Shown: positions 34,834 to 43,825, numbered from the stretch's first letter. The stretch is DNA of 64,000 nt from Ruminococcus flavefaciens (GCF_900143025.1 NZ_FRCT01000009.1:62001-126000), one strand, 5' to 3'. Made by a program: numbers and translations. Notes: generated by a model from the sequence alone, not told the origin.

Positions 34834-34870
34834 GACTACTCCTCCGTTTAGCTGAGCAATTAAAAACTTA

Positions 34871-35908
34871 TCAGAGCTTGTCTATCTCTGCAAGAAGCTC
34901 GGGAACTATATCCTCTTCACTTATCTTACGCTGAGTACCGTCCTTTTTGAATATGATAGCACAGCCGTCACCGCCTGCTATTCCCACATCGGCTTCACGG
35001 GCTTCTCCGGGACCGTTTACGATACAGCCCATAACTGCAACTGTTATATCCTTGTCCATATCCTTAACGGCTTCCTCCACCATTTTAGCTGCCTTGACAA
35101 GGTCGATACGGGTCCTTCCACAAGTAGGACATGAAACTATCCTTACTCCACCGCGCTTGCCGATACTTTTGAGGATATCCTTAGCGGCTGCTATCTCACG
35201 GATAGGATCATCGGTAAGGGATACACGGATAGTCTCACCTATGCCGTCGCAGAGGAGCGAACCTATACCGATAGCAGACTTGATAAGCCCCATGCGCTCC
35301 GTGCCTGCCTCCGTAACTCCGAGGTGGAGAGGATAGCTGCACGTCTGAGCAGCAAGCCTGTAGGAAGCTATCATCTTATTTACGTCTGAAGACTTTATGG
35401 AAATAACGATATCGTTAAAGTCGAAATGCTCCAGCATAGCTGCGTGCGTCATTGCGCTCTCAACAAGTGCCTCTGGAGTAGGAGAACCGTATTTCGCAAG
35501 TATCTCCTTTTCAAGTGAACCTGAGTTTACGCCTATGCGTATTGGGATATTTCTGCTGCGGCAGGCTTCTACTACAGCCTTTACCCTGTCCATTCCGCCG
35601 ATATTTCCCGGATTTATACGTATCTTGTCAACACCTGCGGCTGCGGATTCAAGTGCAAGCTTGTAATCAAAATGTATATCAGCTACAAGAGGTATGCGCA
35701 CAGCCTCCTTGATAGCAGGTATAAGCTTTACAGCCTCCATATTCGGAATGGCTGCACGAATTATCTCACAGCCTGCCTTTTCAAGCTCAACAGCCTGCTT
35801 TACACTGCCCTCGATATCGTCCGAGCGCATATTCAGCATTGACTGTATATATATATGTTTTCCGTCGAGGACGCAGTCCCCTACCTTTACAGGTCTGACA
35901 TTTCTCAT
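34871..35908 (-). CDS. ispG: 4-hydroxy-3-methylbut-2-en-1-yl diphosphate synthase IspG (GcpE)
   Basis: A 345-residue TIM-barrel plus [4Fe-4S] enzyme of the MEP isoprenoid pathway, converting MEcPP to HMBPP. Cluster cysteines lie in SCPTCGRT and in AVMGCIVNGPGEA; the N-terminal GDCVLDGKHIYIQSMLNM and INPGNIGG are family motifs. With dxr in the same cluster it covers two MEP steps that feed undecaprenyl phosphate through uppS. Confidence 0.96.
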   Translation of the reverse strand: MRNVRPVKVGDCVLDGKHIYIQSMLNMRSDDIEGSVKQAVELEKAGCEIIRAAIPNMEAVKLIPAIKEAVRIPLVADIHFDYKLALESAAAGVDKIRINPGNIGGMDRVKAVVEACRSRNIPIRIGVNSGSLEKEILAKYGSPTPEALVESAMTHAAMLEHFDFNDIVISIKSSDVNKMIASYRLAAQTCSYPLHLGVTEAGTERMGLIKSAIGIGSLLCDGIGETIRVSLTDDPIREIAAAKDILKSIGKRGGVRIVSCPTCGRTRIDLVKAAKMVEEAVKDMDKDITVAVMGCIVNGPGEAREADVGIAGGDGCAIIFKKDGTQRKISEEDIVPELLAEIDKL

Positions 35909-35929
35909 AGTATTCCTCCATAAGATAAT

Positions 35930-36844
35930 TTACAATGTGATCTTTTCACCGTCAGCAGATATGACGGTATCAGGAAATATTTGTTCAAGCTCATCAGCAT
36001 ACAAGGAAGGCTCTTTTTCGGCAGGGCTATAATGTGTGAGCCATAGCCGCTTTACTCCTGCCTTTTTAGCTATATTGCAGGCGTCCTGCATGAGCATATG
36101 ACGCTTTTCGTTCATGGACTCCTTCTTTTCGGAAAGTCCGTACATACCCTCACATACAAAAAGGTCTGAACCCTCTGCAAATCCGACTATCCCGTCTATG
36201 GGCAGTGTATCAGTAGTATATGTTATTTTCAGCGGCGGCTTCTTCTCACCTGTTACAACCTCGGGAGAAACATTTCTTCCGTCACTTAAAGTAACGCTTT
36301 CACCGCTGTGAAGCCTTTTCCAATACTCAATGGGAATATCGAGTTCCTTTGCCTTGTCGGGGAGAAATACAGGCTTTTTGTCCAGTATCAAACTATAGCC
36401 CATACAGCTTACTCTGTGAGAAAGTGGCAAAGTCCTTACCGTCAGCATAGGATCTATCATATCAGCAGTAAACTCATACGGTCTGTCCTCGGGAATACCG
36501 TGCAGACGCACCTCATAGGGCAGTCCGCCGCATATGCTAACAAGCTTTTCAAGTACGCCGATACAACTTATGGGAGCCGCAATATCAAGAGGGGCTGTAC
36601 GTGAACAGTTGCCGACAGACAAAAGAAGTCCCGTAAGTCCCATAACATGATCCGCATGACAGTGAGTAAAGAGAATAAGCTCTATCTTGCTCATTTTCAA
36701 GCCGTGCTTCGCAACAGCTACCTGTGTGCCCTCGCCGCAGTCTATAAGCACAGCTTTTCCGTTATATTCAACATAAAGGCTGGTAAGAAAACGATCCTTC
36801 AACGGCAGCATTCCTCCTGTACCGAGAAGGCATACGTCAGCCAT
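35930..36844 (-). CDS. rnz: Ribonuclease Z
   Basis: A 304-residue metallo-beta-lactamase-fold endonuclease that trims tRNA 3' trailers. The metal motif is FTHCHADHVMGL (HxHxDH, about 59-70), with further ligands in LPLSHRVSCMGY, in YTTDT, and in LTHYS. Family length is about 305. It overlaps the rseP start by 8 bases and precedes ispG by 21 bp. The two tRNA-Ser genes in this window encode CCA, so they would normally be matured by exonucleases rather than RNase Z; other tRNAs are its likely substrates. Confidence 0.9.
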   Translation of the reverse strand: MADVCLLGTGGMLPLKDRFLTSLYVEYNGKAVLIDCGEGTQVAVAKHGLKMSKIELILFTHCHADHVMGLTGLLLSVGNCSRTAPLDIAAPISCIGVLEKLVSICGGLPYEVRLHGIPEDRPYEFTADMIDPMLTVRTLPLSHRVSCMGYSLILDKKPVFLPDKAKELDIPIEYWKRLHSGESVTLSDGRNVSPEVVTGEKKPPLKITYTTDTLPIDGIVGFAEGSDLFVCEGMYGLSEKKESMNEKRHMLMQDACNIAKKAGVKRLWLTHYSPAEKEPSLYADELEQIFPDTVISADGEKITL

Positions 36845-37907
36845 TTTTACCTCCCTTTATAAGGGTAACTATGTCGTTATATGTTGCAAATATCATAATA
36901 CCGAAAAGGAGCACCATTCCTGCAAGGTGAACATATCCTTCGTGCTCGGGCTTGATAGGCTTGCGGCGTACAAGCTCGATGAAGCAGAAGAGAAGTCTGC
37001 CGCCGTCAAGTCCAGGGATAGGCAGAAGGTTGAAAATACCAACATTTATGGAGATCAGGGACATCATATAGAGAAGATTCATTATTCCGTCCTTTACGTT
37101 TTCAGACTCCTTTGCAGTCTTGTTGATAGTTGAAACTACGCCTACAGGTCCCGAGACCTCTTCCTTCTCAACTTCGCCAGAAACCAGCTGCTTCAGGGAA
37201 AGACCGATAATATGGGTCATGGACATAAATTGTCCGCCTGTGCCCTGAAGAACTGTAAGAGGATTTTTATTCTTGTATATTATCGCAAAATCCACGAATT
37301 TTCTATTGGCGTCCTTAACGCCGAATGATACATCATCAAGCTTTATTTTTTCGCCGTTTCGCTTTACTATTACTTCATGTCCTTCATGCTCATGCATATT
37401 GTAAAAAACATAGTTGAAGTCAAGAAAGCTGTATATATTCGTACCGTCGATAGAAACGATCTTATCGCCCTTTTCCAGACCTGTATCATAGCTTTCGGCA
37501 TAATAGGTAGTGACGCCGTTTTCCTCTGTCCTTGAAAAATCCTTTACAGTTGTTGTAGGAACGCCGTCCATCATGCAAACATAGATCATGATAGCAACAA
37601 AACCCAGAACAAAGTTCATTCCGGCACCTGCAACAAGGACTACCATTCTTTTCCAGAGCTTTGCATTTCGGAAGCTTCGCGGATCGCTGTTGGTAGCGTC
37701 CTCACCCTCCATAGCACAGTAACCGCCCAGCGGAAGAAGTCTCAGGGAGTACTTTGTCTCGCCCTTCTGCTTCTGAAGCAGCTTAGGTCCCATACCCACC
37801 GAGAATTCCAGTACCTTTATACCGCTGAGCTTGGCACAAATAAAGTGTCCGAACTCATGCACGGTAACTATCAAGCCGAAAATAATAATTGCAATTACAA
37901 TACCCAT
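36837..37907 (-). CDS. rseP: Site-2 protease RseP/RasP, intramembrane zinc metalloprotease
   Basis: A 356-residue membrane protease. The zinc site HEFGH is in the first transmembrane helix (about 15-19), a PDZ domain lies in the middle (about 110-200), and the second active-site motif GLDGGR is in the third helix. RasP cleaves anti-sigma factors and signal peptide remnants within the membrane. ATG 37907 is behind AAAGGAAC; the TTG at 37925 overlaps the dxr stop and is rejected. Together with the ECF sigma/anti-sigma pair at 43857-46390 it could form a regulated-proteolysis path, but that link is inference only. Confidence 0.93.
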   Translation of the reverse strand: MGIVIAIIIFGLIVTVHEFGHFICAKLSGIKVLEFSVGMGPKLLQKQKGETKYSLRLLPLGGYCAMEGEDATNSDPRSFRNAKLWKRMVVLVAGAGMNFVLGFVAIMIYVCMMDGVPTTTVKDFSRTEENGVTTYYAESYDTGLEKGDKIVSIDGTNIYSFLDFNYVFYNMHEHEGHEVIVKRNGEKIKLDDVSFGVKDANRKFVDFAIIYKNKNPLTVLQGTGGQFMSMTHIIGLSLKQLVSGEVEKEEVSGPVGVVSTINKTAKESENVKDGIMNLLYMMSLISINVGIFNLLPIPGLDGGRLLFCFIELVRRKPIKPEHEGYVHLAGMVLLFGIMIFATYNDIVTLIKGGKNG

Positions 37908-37921
37908 AGTATGTTCCTTTC

Positions 37922-39085
37922 TCAAACGAGAGCATTTTCAGCTGTAATACGCTCTCTTACAAATGCTCTTGCAGCCTTGTCTGCTGCCATGACATCTTCA
38001 TAGCTTCTGATATCTGATATTGGGAAATTGTCAAGCACCGACGATACTATCTCGCCTATGTCTATGAATTTTATCTCATCATTGAGGAAAGCCCTTACAG
38101 CCTCCTCGTTTGCGGAATTTACAAGGCAGGGATAAGCTCCGCCTCTTTTTATTGCTTCAATCGCAGCCGAAAGACACTTGAAGGTGTCATAATCAGGCTT
38201 TTCAAAGGTGAGCTTTCCGTAATCTGTGAGTGAAAGCCTTCCTGTAGGGCAGGACATTCTGTCGGGATAAAGGAGAGCATACTGTATCGGTATTTTCATA
38301 TCAGGGACGCCAAGCTGTGCAATAACGGAATAATCGTTGTACTCCACCGCAGAATGAACAACGCTCTGACGGTGAACAACTATCTCTATCTGCTCAGGAG
38401 TAAGGTCAAAAAGCCATTTTGCCTCGATGAATTCCAGTCCCTTGTTCATAAGTGTAGCAGAGTCGATAGTTATTTTATTGCCCATGTCCCAGTTAGGGTG
38501 ATGAAGCGCCTGTGCCTTTGTGACCTTTTTCAGCTCGTCATAGCTTCTTCCAAAAAACGGTCCGCCTGAGGCTGTAAGTATTATCTTGCTCAGCTGTGAA
38601 CGCTTATTTCCCTGTAGACACTGGAATATAGCGGAATGTTCACTGTCCACGGGATATATCCTAACTCCTCTGTCGGCAGCTGCCTTCATTACCAGCTCAC
38701 CGCCTGCAACAAGGGTCTCCTTGTTGGCAAGAGCAAGGTCTTTTCCCGCATCTATAGCCGTAAGCGTAGGAAGAAGTCCGACCATGCCCACAACAGAATT
38801 GAGGACGATATCAGCCTCTTTCAGTGAAGCAAGTGTGCAAAGTCCTTCCATTCCCGAATACAGCTTTACGTCCATATCGGAAATACGGCTTTTAAGGTCG
38901 CTGTACTTAGCATCGTTATATATGCAGGCATACTGAGGGCGGAATTTCCTTATCTGCTGCTCAAGAGCCTCGATGCTGCTGTGAGCTGCAAGCGCTGCCA
39001 CCTTTATGCCATGCTTTTCGCAGACCTCAAGGGACTGCGTACCTATGGAACCTGTAGAGCCAAGTATCGACACAGTTTTTTCCAT
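37922..39085 (-). CDS. dxr: 1-deoxy-D-xylulose 5-phosphate reductoisomerase
   Basis: A 387-residue NADPH enzyme, first committed step of the MEP pathway. NADPH loop GSTGSIGTQSLEV at the N-terminus; LANKETLVAGG; metal and substrate residues in DSEHSAIFQCL and SGGPFF; later MNKGLEFIEAKWLFD. It belongs to the uppS-cdsA-dxr-rseP block but is separated from cdsA by a 104-bp gap with a hairpin, so it may have an additional promoter there. Confidence 0.96.
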   Translation of the reverse strand: MEKTVSILGSTGSIGTQSLEVCEKHGIKVAALAAHSSIEALEQQIRKFRPQYACIYNDAKYSDLKSRISDMDVKLYSGMEGLCTLASLKEADIVLNSVVGMVGLLPTLTAIDAGKDLALANKETLVAGGELVMKAAADRGVRIYPVDSEHSAIFQCLQGNKRSQLSKIILTASGGPFFGRSYDELKKVTKAQALHHPNWDMGNKITIDSATLMNKGLEFIEAKWLFDLTPEQIEIVVHRQSVVHSAVEYNDYSVIAQLGVPDMKIPIQYALLYPDRMSCPTGRLSLTDYGKLTFEKPDYDTFKCLSAAIEAIKRGGAYPCLVNSANEEAVRAFLNDEIKFIDIGEIVSSVLDNFPISDIRSYEDVMAADKAARAFVRERITAENALV

Positions 39086-39157
39086 TGTCTATTCCCCTTT
39101 TCACGGAAATATCTTCCCGTAAGATTTTATGATAAAATTCACTATAAAATGCGAAAG

Positions 39158-39177
39158 GGACTATTCGTGAATAGTCC
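39158..39177. other. Hairpin between cdsA and dxr
   Basis: Perfect 9-bp stem GGACTATTC/GAATAGTCC with a 2-nt centre. On minus it is followed by CTTTCGCATTTT, too weak to call a firm terminator. It may attenuate transcription or mark an mRNA processing site. Confidence 0.4.
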
Positions 39178-39189
39178 GTTTCAGCAATA

Positions 39190-40080
39190 TCACTGTACAC
39201 CAAATAAGGTGATGAATACGTAAAATGTAGGCAGCACGAAAAGAACGCTGTCAAAGCGATCCATAAGTCCGCCGTGTCCAGGCATTATCTTGCCGTAGTC
39301 CTTAAAGCCTATCTGACGCTTTACCATTGATGCAGAAAGGTCTCCTACAGTACCTATAACAGCACATACCGCACCTGTTATGAAGGCAACTGCGGCTCTC
39401 TTTCCGGTAAAGCCGTAATAACAGGAAAATGCAACTGCATAAGCTATAGCAGTTGTAAGGATACCGCCCACAAGTCCCTCGATAGTTTTCTTTGGGCTTA
39501 TCTCGGGGCAGAGCTTATGCTTGCCTATGGCAACACCTGTAAAGTATGCTCCCGTATCTGCTATCCATGCACCGCAGAGTCCCATAATGAGCAGGAAAAG
39601 TCCACTCTGTGAGTCATAACGCTCGATGCGGACCATAGTGCTCATAGCCTGTGGTACAAGTATCATTACCGCAAGTACGAAGAACACCTGCTCATAACGT
39701 ATCTCCTTGTGCTTTTTCAGCCAAGTGATAAAAATAACAAAAGCCGCAGCAAGAACTATAACGAACTGAAATATGCGGTTCACTTCAGATACCGATGCAG
39801 AATAAAATTCAGCATCGCCCTGTATACCCGCAACAGTATAATCGTATATCACCTTATCTATACTTGTGAGATAATATATAAGCGGCACTGATACTCCTGC
39901 TGCTTCCGCTGCAAGAAGTATCGGCATACACTTGTGGAGCTTTACTGCACGCAGAAGCTCGAAGAGCATTACTGCGATAATTGCAGCAACTGCTATGGGC
40001 AGCACAATAGTATCATGAAAGAAAAGCACGATACCGATAAGAACAACGCCTACAGCTCCCGAAATTATACGTGTAAGCAT
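39190..40080 (-). CDS. cdsA: Phosphatidate cytidylyltransferase CdsA
   Basis: A 296-residue polytopic membrane enzyme that makes CDP-diacylglycerol from phosphatidate and CTP. The family signature is intact at the C-terminus: SMVKRQ followed by KDYGKIMPGHGG and DRFDS. About eight hydrophobic helices precede it. ATG 40080 overlaps the uppS stop by one base with GGAGGTG upstream; the preceding GTG codon is an alternative one codon earlier. Confidence 0.94.
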   Translation of the reverse strand: MLTRIISGAVGVVLIGIVLFFHDTIVLPIAVAAIIAVMLFELLRAVKLHKCMPILLAAEAAGVSVPLIYYLTSIDKVIYDYTVAGIQGDAEFYSASVSEVNRIFQFVIVLAAAFVIFITWLKKHKEIRYEQVFFVLAVMILVPQAMSTMVRIERYDSQSGLFLLIMGLCGAWIADTGAYFTGVAIGKHKLCPEISPKKTIEGLVGGILTTAIAYAVAFSCYYGFTGKRAAVAFITGAVCAVIGTVGDLSASMVKRQIGFKDYGKIMPGHGGLMDRFDSVLFVLPTFYVFITLFGVQ

Positions 40081-40820
40081 CACACACCTCCGAAACGGCG
40101 GTGTCTGTTCCCGAATTCTATGAGAGCCTTGTCAAGCTCGGCAGGAGTAAAATCAGGCCAGAGAATGTCTGTGAAATAATACTCCGCATAGGCGCACTGC
40201 CAGATAAGATAATTTGAAAGTCTGTACTCGCCGCTGGGACGTATAACAAGGTCTACATCGGGTATTCCCTTTGTGTAAAGCTCATTTGCTACAGACTGCT
40301 CGCTGATATCCTCGGGACGTATCTCGCCGTTTACAGCCTTCTGTGCAAGTATCCTTGCAGCGTGAGCTATCTCGTCGCGTCCGCCGTAATTTACTGCCAT
40401 CATCAGAGTCATCTCGTCATAATGAGCAGTATCCTCCTCCAGTTTTATCATCTTCTCCTGCAAGTCCTCGTCAAAGGCACTCTTGTCACCGAGAAAGACC
40501 ATTCGTGTATTTTCGCTGAGGAAGTTTCTTACATCAACGATATAATCACGAAAAAGCTCCATGATAGTATTTACTTCATCGGAAGGACGCTGCCAGTTCT
40601 CTGTCGAAAAAGCATAGAAGCTGATGTTCTTCAGTCCGATGTCCTTGCAGTAGCGGACTATCTTCTTGAAGTTCTTCGCACCCTCACGATGACCGAAGGA
40701 ACGGGGCAGACCACGCTTCTTAGCCCATCTGCCGTTTCCGTCCATGATAAAGCCTACGTGCTCGGGAAGCTTCTCGGGCAGCGTAAGCTCGGGTTTATCT
40801 TTTTTTCCGAATAATGCCAT
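40080..40820 (-). CDS. uppS: Undecaprenyl diphosphate synthase UppS
   Basis: A 246-residue cis-prenyltransferase that elongates farnesyl diphosphate to the C55 carrier lipid of the cell wall. Signature FIMDGNGRWAKKRGLPRSFGHREG at the N-terminus contains the catalytic Asp; GEYRLSNYLIWQCAYAEYYF and LWPDFT are the conserved C-terminal segments. Coupled to cdsA downstream, and 10 bp after frr. Confidence 0.96.
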   Translation of the reverse strand: MALFGKKDKPELTLPEKLPEHVGFIMDGNGRWAKKRGLPRSFGHREGAKNFKKIVRYCKDIGLKNISFYAFSTENWQRPSDEVNTIMELFRDYIVDVRNFLSENTRMVFLGDKSAFDEDLQEKMIKLEEDTAHYDEMTLMMAVNYGGRDEIAHAARILAQKAVNGEIRPEDISEQSVANELYTKGIPDVDLVIRPSGEYRLSNYLIWQCAYAEYYFTDILWPDFTPAELDKALIEFGNRHRRFGGV

Positions 40821-40830
40821 ATTTCACCAA

Positions 40831-41385
40831 TTAAACTGTCATGATCTCTTTTTCTTTGTCAGCGACCATTTTATCTACGTCAGCACACATCTTGTCTGTA
40901 AGATCCTGTACCTTCTTCTCGCAGTCCTTGAGATCGTCCTCAGTAATCTCTGAATTCTTCTTCATAGCCTTGTACTTTTCCATAGTATCACGTCTGATAG
41001 AGCGTACTGTTACCTTACACTCCTCACCGTACTTCTTGATGCTCTTGCAGAGCTCCTTACGGCGATCCTCAGTGAGCTGAGGGAAAGCAAGACGGATAAC
41101 GTTGCCGTCGTTTACAGGCTGGATACCGATATCAGATGCCTGTATAGCCTTTTCGATAAGCTTCAGTGTTGACTTGTCCCATGGCTGGATAACGAGTATT
41201 CTTGCCTCTGATACAGATACTGCTGCCATCTGGTTTACAGGTGTAGCTGCTCCGTAGTAATCTACCATTACCTTATCGAGAACTCCCGGATTTGCTCTTC
41301 CTGCACGGATAGCTGCAAATTCATTTCCGAGAGCATTAAGGCTCTTGTTCATCTTTTCCTTAGCGAGATTAAGCTGTTCTTTCAT
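40831..41385 (-). CDS. frr: Ribosome recycling factor
   Basis: A 184-residue protein that, with EF-G, splits post-termination ribosomes. It is all helical with the family motifs RAGRANPGVLDKVMVDYYG and IRLAFPQLTEDRRKEL, and RSIRRD near the hinge. Length is normal (about 185). It lies 36 bp after pyrH in the conserved order. Confidence 0.97.
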   Translation of the reverse strand: MKEQLNLAKEKMNKSLNALGNEFAAIRAGRANPGVLDKVMVDYYGAATPVNQMAAVSVSEARILVIQPWDKSTLKLIEKAIQASDIGIQPVNDGNVIRLAFPQLTEDRRKELCKSIKKYGEECKVTVRSIRRDTMEKYKAMKKNSEITEDDLKDCEKKVQDLTDKMCADVDKMVADKEKEIMTV

Positions 41386-41421
41386 TGTATAACATTCCTT
41401 TCAGTAATAAGTTGTCTTTAA

Positions 41422-42132
41422 TCAGTTTTCGGATACAACTGTACCTATATTCTTGCCCATAACGGCATCATATATATTATCGGGACGGCTAAGATCAAAT
41501 ACCAGCATCTTCATATTGTAATCACGGCAGAGAGCAGCTGATGTACTGTCCATTACACCAAGCTCTTCTCCTATCACCTGTGAGAAAGTAAGGGTATCAT
41601 ATTTCTTTGCATCATCATACTTGTGAGGATCCTTATCATATACGCCGTCAACAAGTGTTGCCTTGAGAAGTATATCAGCCTCTATCTCAACAGAACGGAG
41701 AGCAGCTGCTGTATCGGTCGAGAAGAAGGGGTTGCCTGTTCCGCAGCCGAATATAACTATTCTGCCCTTATCAAGATGTCTTACAGCTCTGTTGCGGATA
41801 TAGGGCTCTGCAATAGCTGCCATCTGGAGAGCTGTCTGTACTCTTACAACACAGCCGAGAGATTCCAGTACATCTGCAAGTGCAAGTGCATTCATAGTTG
41901 TTGCAAGCATTCCGATATGGTCTGCACGAGTCCTGTCCATAGCTCCGCTTGAACGTCCTCTCCAGAAATTACCGCCGCCTACTACAACTGCTACCTGAGC
42001 GCCTGCATCGCTGCACTTCTTGATGCTCTTACATATATCAGTAACTACATCATAATTAAGACCAGTCTTGTTGTCGCCTGCGAGAGCTTCGCCGCTGACC
42101 TTTAATAATACTCTTTTATACTTTGGTTCCAT
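41422..42132 (-). CDS. pyrH: UMP kinase PyrH
   Basis: A 236-residue amino-acid-kinase-fold enzyme phosphorylating UMP to UDP. Motifs: [16 protein letters not shown], and the regulatory/nucleotide-binding [16 protein letters not shown]. First gene of the pyrH-frr-uppS-cdsA-dxr-rseP-rnz-ispG-polC cluster. GAGGTG precedes ATG 42132. A clear promoter consensus was not found in the A+T-rich upstream 100 bp. Confidence 0.97.
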   Translation of the reverse strand: MEPKYKRVLLKVSGEALAGDNKTGLNYDVVTDICKSIKKCSDAGAQVAVVVGGGNFWRGRSSGAMDRTRADHIGMLATTMNALALADVLESLGCVVRVQTALQMAAIAEPYIRNRAVRHLDKGRIVIFGCGTGNPFFSTDTAAALRSVEIEADILLKATLVDGVYDKDPHKYDDAKKYDTLTFSQVIGEELGVMDSTSAALCRDYNMKMLVFDLSRPDNIYDAVMGKNIGTVVSEN

Positions 42133-42235
42133 ATAAGCACCTCACAAAAAATTATCTATAGTTTATTTTACACTAATTTCAATAATATGTAAAGTACATT
42201 TTCCGAAAAACCCGAAAAAATTACTATGAAATTGT

Positions 42236-42266
42236 AAAAAACACGGTTTTTATGCAGTAAAAACCG
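42236..42266 (-). terminator. Orphan terminator-like hairpin upstream of pyrH
   Basis: On minus: CGGTTTTTA-N5-TAAAAACCG (42266-42244), then GTG and six T's (42241-42236). No minus-strand gene lies upstream; between here and the tRNA genes there is only about 140 bp. It might end a small RNA or an antisense transcript, or attenuate pyrH. Confidence 0.5.
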
Positions 42267-42341
42267 CAGCCAATATATGTCATTGTTAAATATCAACAAA
42301 AATGTCGAGAATTTATTGTAGCAACTTTTTGAGATTTTTTC

Positions 42342-42370
42342 TTGACAACTTCCCCTCATCGTGATATAAT
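42342..42370 (+). promoter_or_regulatory. Consensus promoter of the tRNA-Ser pair
   Basis: TTGACA (42342-42347), a 17-bp spacer, TATAAT (42365-42370): a perfect consensus, 40 bp upstream of the first tRNA. Confidence 0.9.
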
Positions 42371-42410
42371 ATAAAAGCTGGTTCAAGCGGCAACAACAAA
42401 ACACAAAAAT

Positions 42411-42499
42411 GGAGAGGTATCGAAGCGGTCATAACGAGGCGGTCTTGAAAACCGTTTGACTTAACGGTCACGTGGGTTCGAATCCCACCCTCTCCGCCA
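42411..42499 (+). tRNA. tRNA-Ser (anticodon UGA)
   Basis: The acceptor stem GGAGAGG pairs with CCTCTCC, the discriminator is G and CCA is encoded. The anticodon loop CTTGAAA gives TGA at 42446-42448. A long variable arm (class II tRNA) and T-loop GTTCGAATC are present. Confidence 0.96.
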
Positions 42500-42534
42500 A
42501 TTTTTTTATCAGCGATTTTCTCGCTCATCGGTTT

Positions 42535-42624
42535 GCGGATTTACCCAAGTGGTGAAGGGGCTCCCCTGCTAAGGGAGTAGGTCGGGAAACCGGCGCGAGA
42601 GTTCAAATCTCTCAATCCGCGCCA
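42535..42624 (+). tRNA. tRNA-Ser (anticodon GCU)
   Basis: Acceptor GCGGATT pairs with AATCCGC, CCA is encoded. The anticodon loop CTGCTAA gives GCT at 42568-42570, with anticodon stem CTCCC/GGGAG. A long variable arm (GTCGG...CCGGC-like) confirms class II; T-loop GTTCAAATC. 35 bp after the first tRNA, same transcript. Confidence 0.96.
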
Positions 42625-42626
42625 CG

Positions 42627-42660
42627 CCTGCATTCTTTGAATGCAGGTTTTTTTATTTTT
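42627..42660 (+). terminator. Terminator of the tRNA-Ser transcript
   Basis: Stem CCTGCATTC/GAATGCAGG followed by TTTTTTTATTTTT, immediately after the second tRNA. From its end to 42807 I see no further element. Confidence 0.93.
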
Positions 42661-42807
42661 CCATTATATATTCTAATACATAAATATTTTTCACTGAAGC
42701 GATAATCTGTAAATCCCAACAAGATCGCTACAATATCCGCTATTCTCTTTGTTTGGTTATTACAAAAATCGCTGTATACATCATAAATTTATCATTTTTC
42801 ACATAAA

Positions 42808-42844
42808 ACAAGTATATTTTTCATACTCAATGTGCTATACTTGT
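42808..42844 (+). promoter_or_regulatory. Extended -10 promoter with flanking inverted repeat, GH5 gene
   Basis: TATACT (42836-42841) is preceded by TGC, an extended -10; no good -35 is seen. The 9-bp arms ACAAGTATA (42808-42816) and TATACTTGT (42836-42844) form a perfect inverted repeat separated by 19 bp, and the right arm overlaps the -10. This could be a repressor site. Confidence 0.5.
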
Positions 42845-42864
42845 TATACAGGAGGCGATGAGAG

Positions 42865-43818
42865 ATGAAAAATATAAACGGCTTTTACAAAGGTATCAAT
42901 TTCGGCGGCTGGCTTTCACAGTGCAGCTATGAGAAAAAACACCTCGACACCTTCATCAAGGAAAATGACTTCAATGTGATCGCAGCATGGGGAGCTGACC
43001 ATGTACGCGTTCCTTTTGACTATAATATAATCGAAAACAACGACGGCACATACAGCGACGAGGGCTTCGGCTATCTCGATAAGGCTGTTGAATTCGCTAA
43101 AAAATACGATCTTAACATAATTCTTGATCTTCATAAGACCGCAGGTTTTTCATTTGATTACTACGGCGAGAACGAAAGCGGATTTTTTGACAACCCGGAA
43201 TATCAGGAGCGTTTCTACCGTCTCTGGGAAGAGGTGGCAAGACGTTACGGCTCACTGAGTTCTTATGTTGCATTTGAGCTTCTCAACGAGGTAACAGATG
43301 CAAGCTTCATTGATAAATGGAACAGGATAGTCAAGGAATGTATCGGCAGGATAAGAAAGATCACTCCAGATACCCTTATCCTTGTAGGAAGCTATCACAA
43401 CAACAGCGCAGATACAGTTCAGTTCCTTGACGCACCTTACGACGACAAGATCGTCTACAATATGCACTGCTACGAGCCTCTTAAATTCACTCATCAGGGT
43501 GCTTACTGGACCGATGCTATTGTTAAGGAAGAGCGTATGTCTTTTGAGGAAAGCGTGACCTCCGAGGAGTACTTCGAGCAGCTTTTCTCCACTGCTATCG
43601 CCAAGGCTGAGGAATTTGGCGCAGGTCTTTACTGCGGCGAATACGGCTGTATTGATGTGGTTTCTCCTGAGGATACCATAAAATGGTACAAAACTATCAA
43701 TGCAGTATTTGAAAAGCACGGCATCGGCAGAGCTGCCTGGAATTACAAGGCTATGGACTTCGGTCTTGCAGATGCAAGACTTGACAGTGTAAGAAACGAA
43801 CTTCTAAAATATATATAA
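42865..43818 (+). CDS. Glycoside hydrolase family 5-like enzyme, intracellular
   Basis: A 317-residue (beta/alpha)8 glycosidase. The general acid/base glutamate is in ELLNEV (E142), the nucleophile in CGEYGC (E259), and WGADHVRVPFDY and HCYEP are other GH5 landmarks. It starts directly with the catalytic domain; no signal peptide, binding module or dockerin is present, so it should act in the cytoplasm, probably on imported beta-linked oligosaccharides (cellodextrins or similar). AGGAGG precedes ATG 42865. It stands alone between the tRNA operon and a bidirectional terminator. Substrate cannot be read from sequence. Confidence 0.85.
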   Translation: MKNINGFYKGINFGGWLSQCSYEKKHLDTFIKENDFNVIAAWGADHVRVPFDYNIIENNDGTYSDEGFGYLDKAVEFAKKYDLNIILDLHKTAGFSFDYYGENESGFFDNPEYQERFYRLWEEVARRYGSLSSYVAFELLNEVTDASFIDKWNRIVKECIGRIRKITPDTLILVGSYHNNSADTVQFLDAPYDDKIVYNMHCYEPLKFTHQGAYWTDAIVKEERMSFEESVTSEEYFEQLFSTAIAKAEEFGAGLYCGEYGCIDVVSPEDTIKWYKTINAVFEKHGIGRAAWNYKAMDFGLADARLDSVRNELLKYI

Positions 43819-43825
43819 AAGAGTT

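Noticed and set aside
39158..39177. Hairpin between cdsA and dxr as an operon-ending terminator
   Set aside because: No proper U-tract, and the gene order is a conserved operon.
42168..42404. 78-residue minus-strand open frame opposite the tRNA promoter
   Set aside because: Rich in Phe/Leu/Tyr as expected for A+T-rich noncoding DNA; runs over the orphan terminator and has no ribosome binding site.
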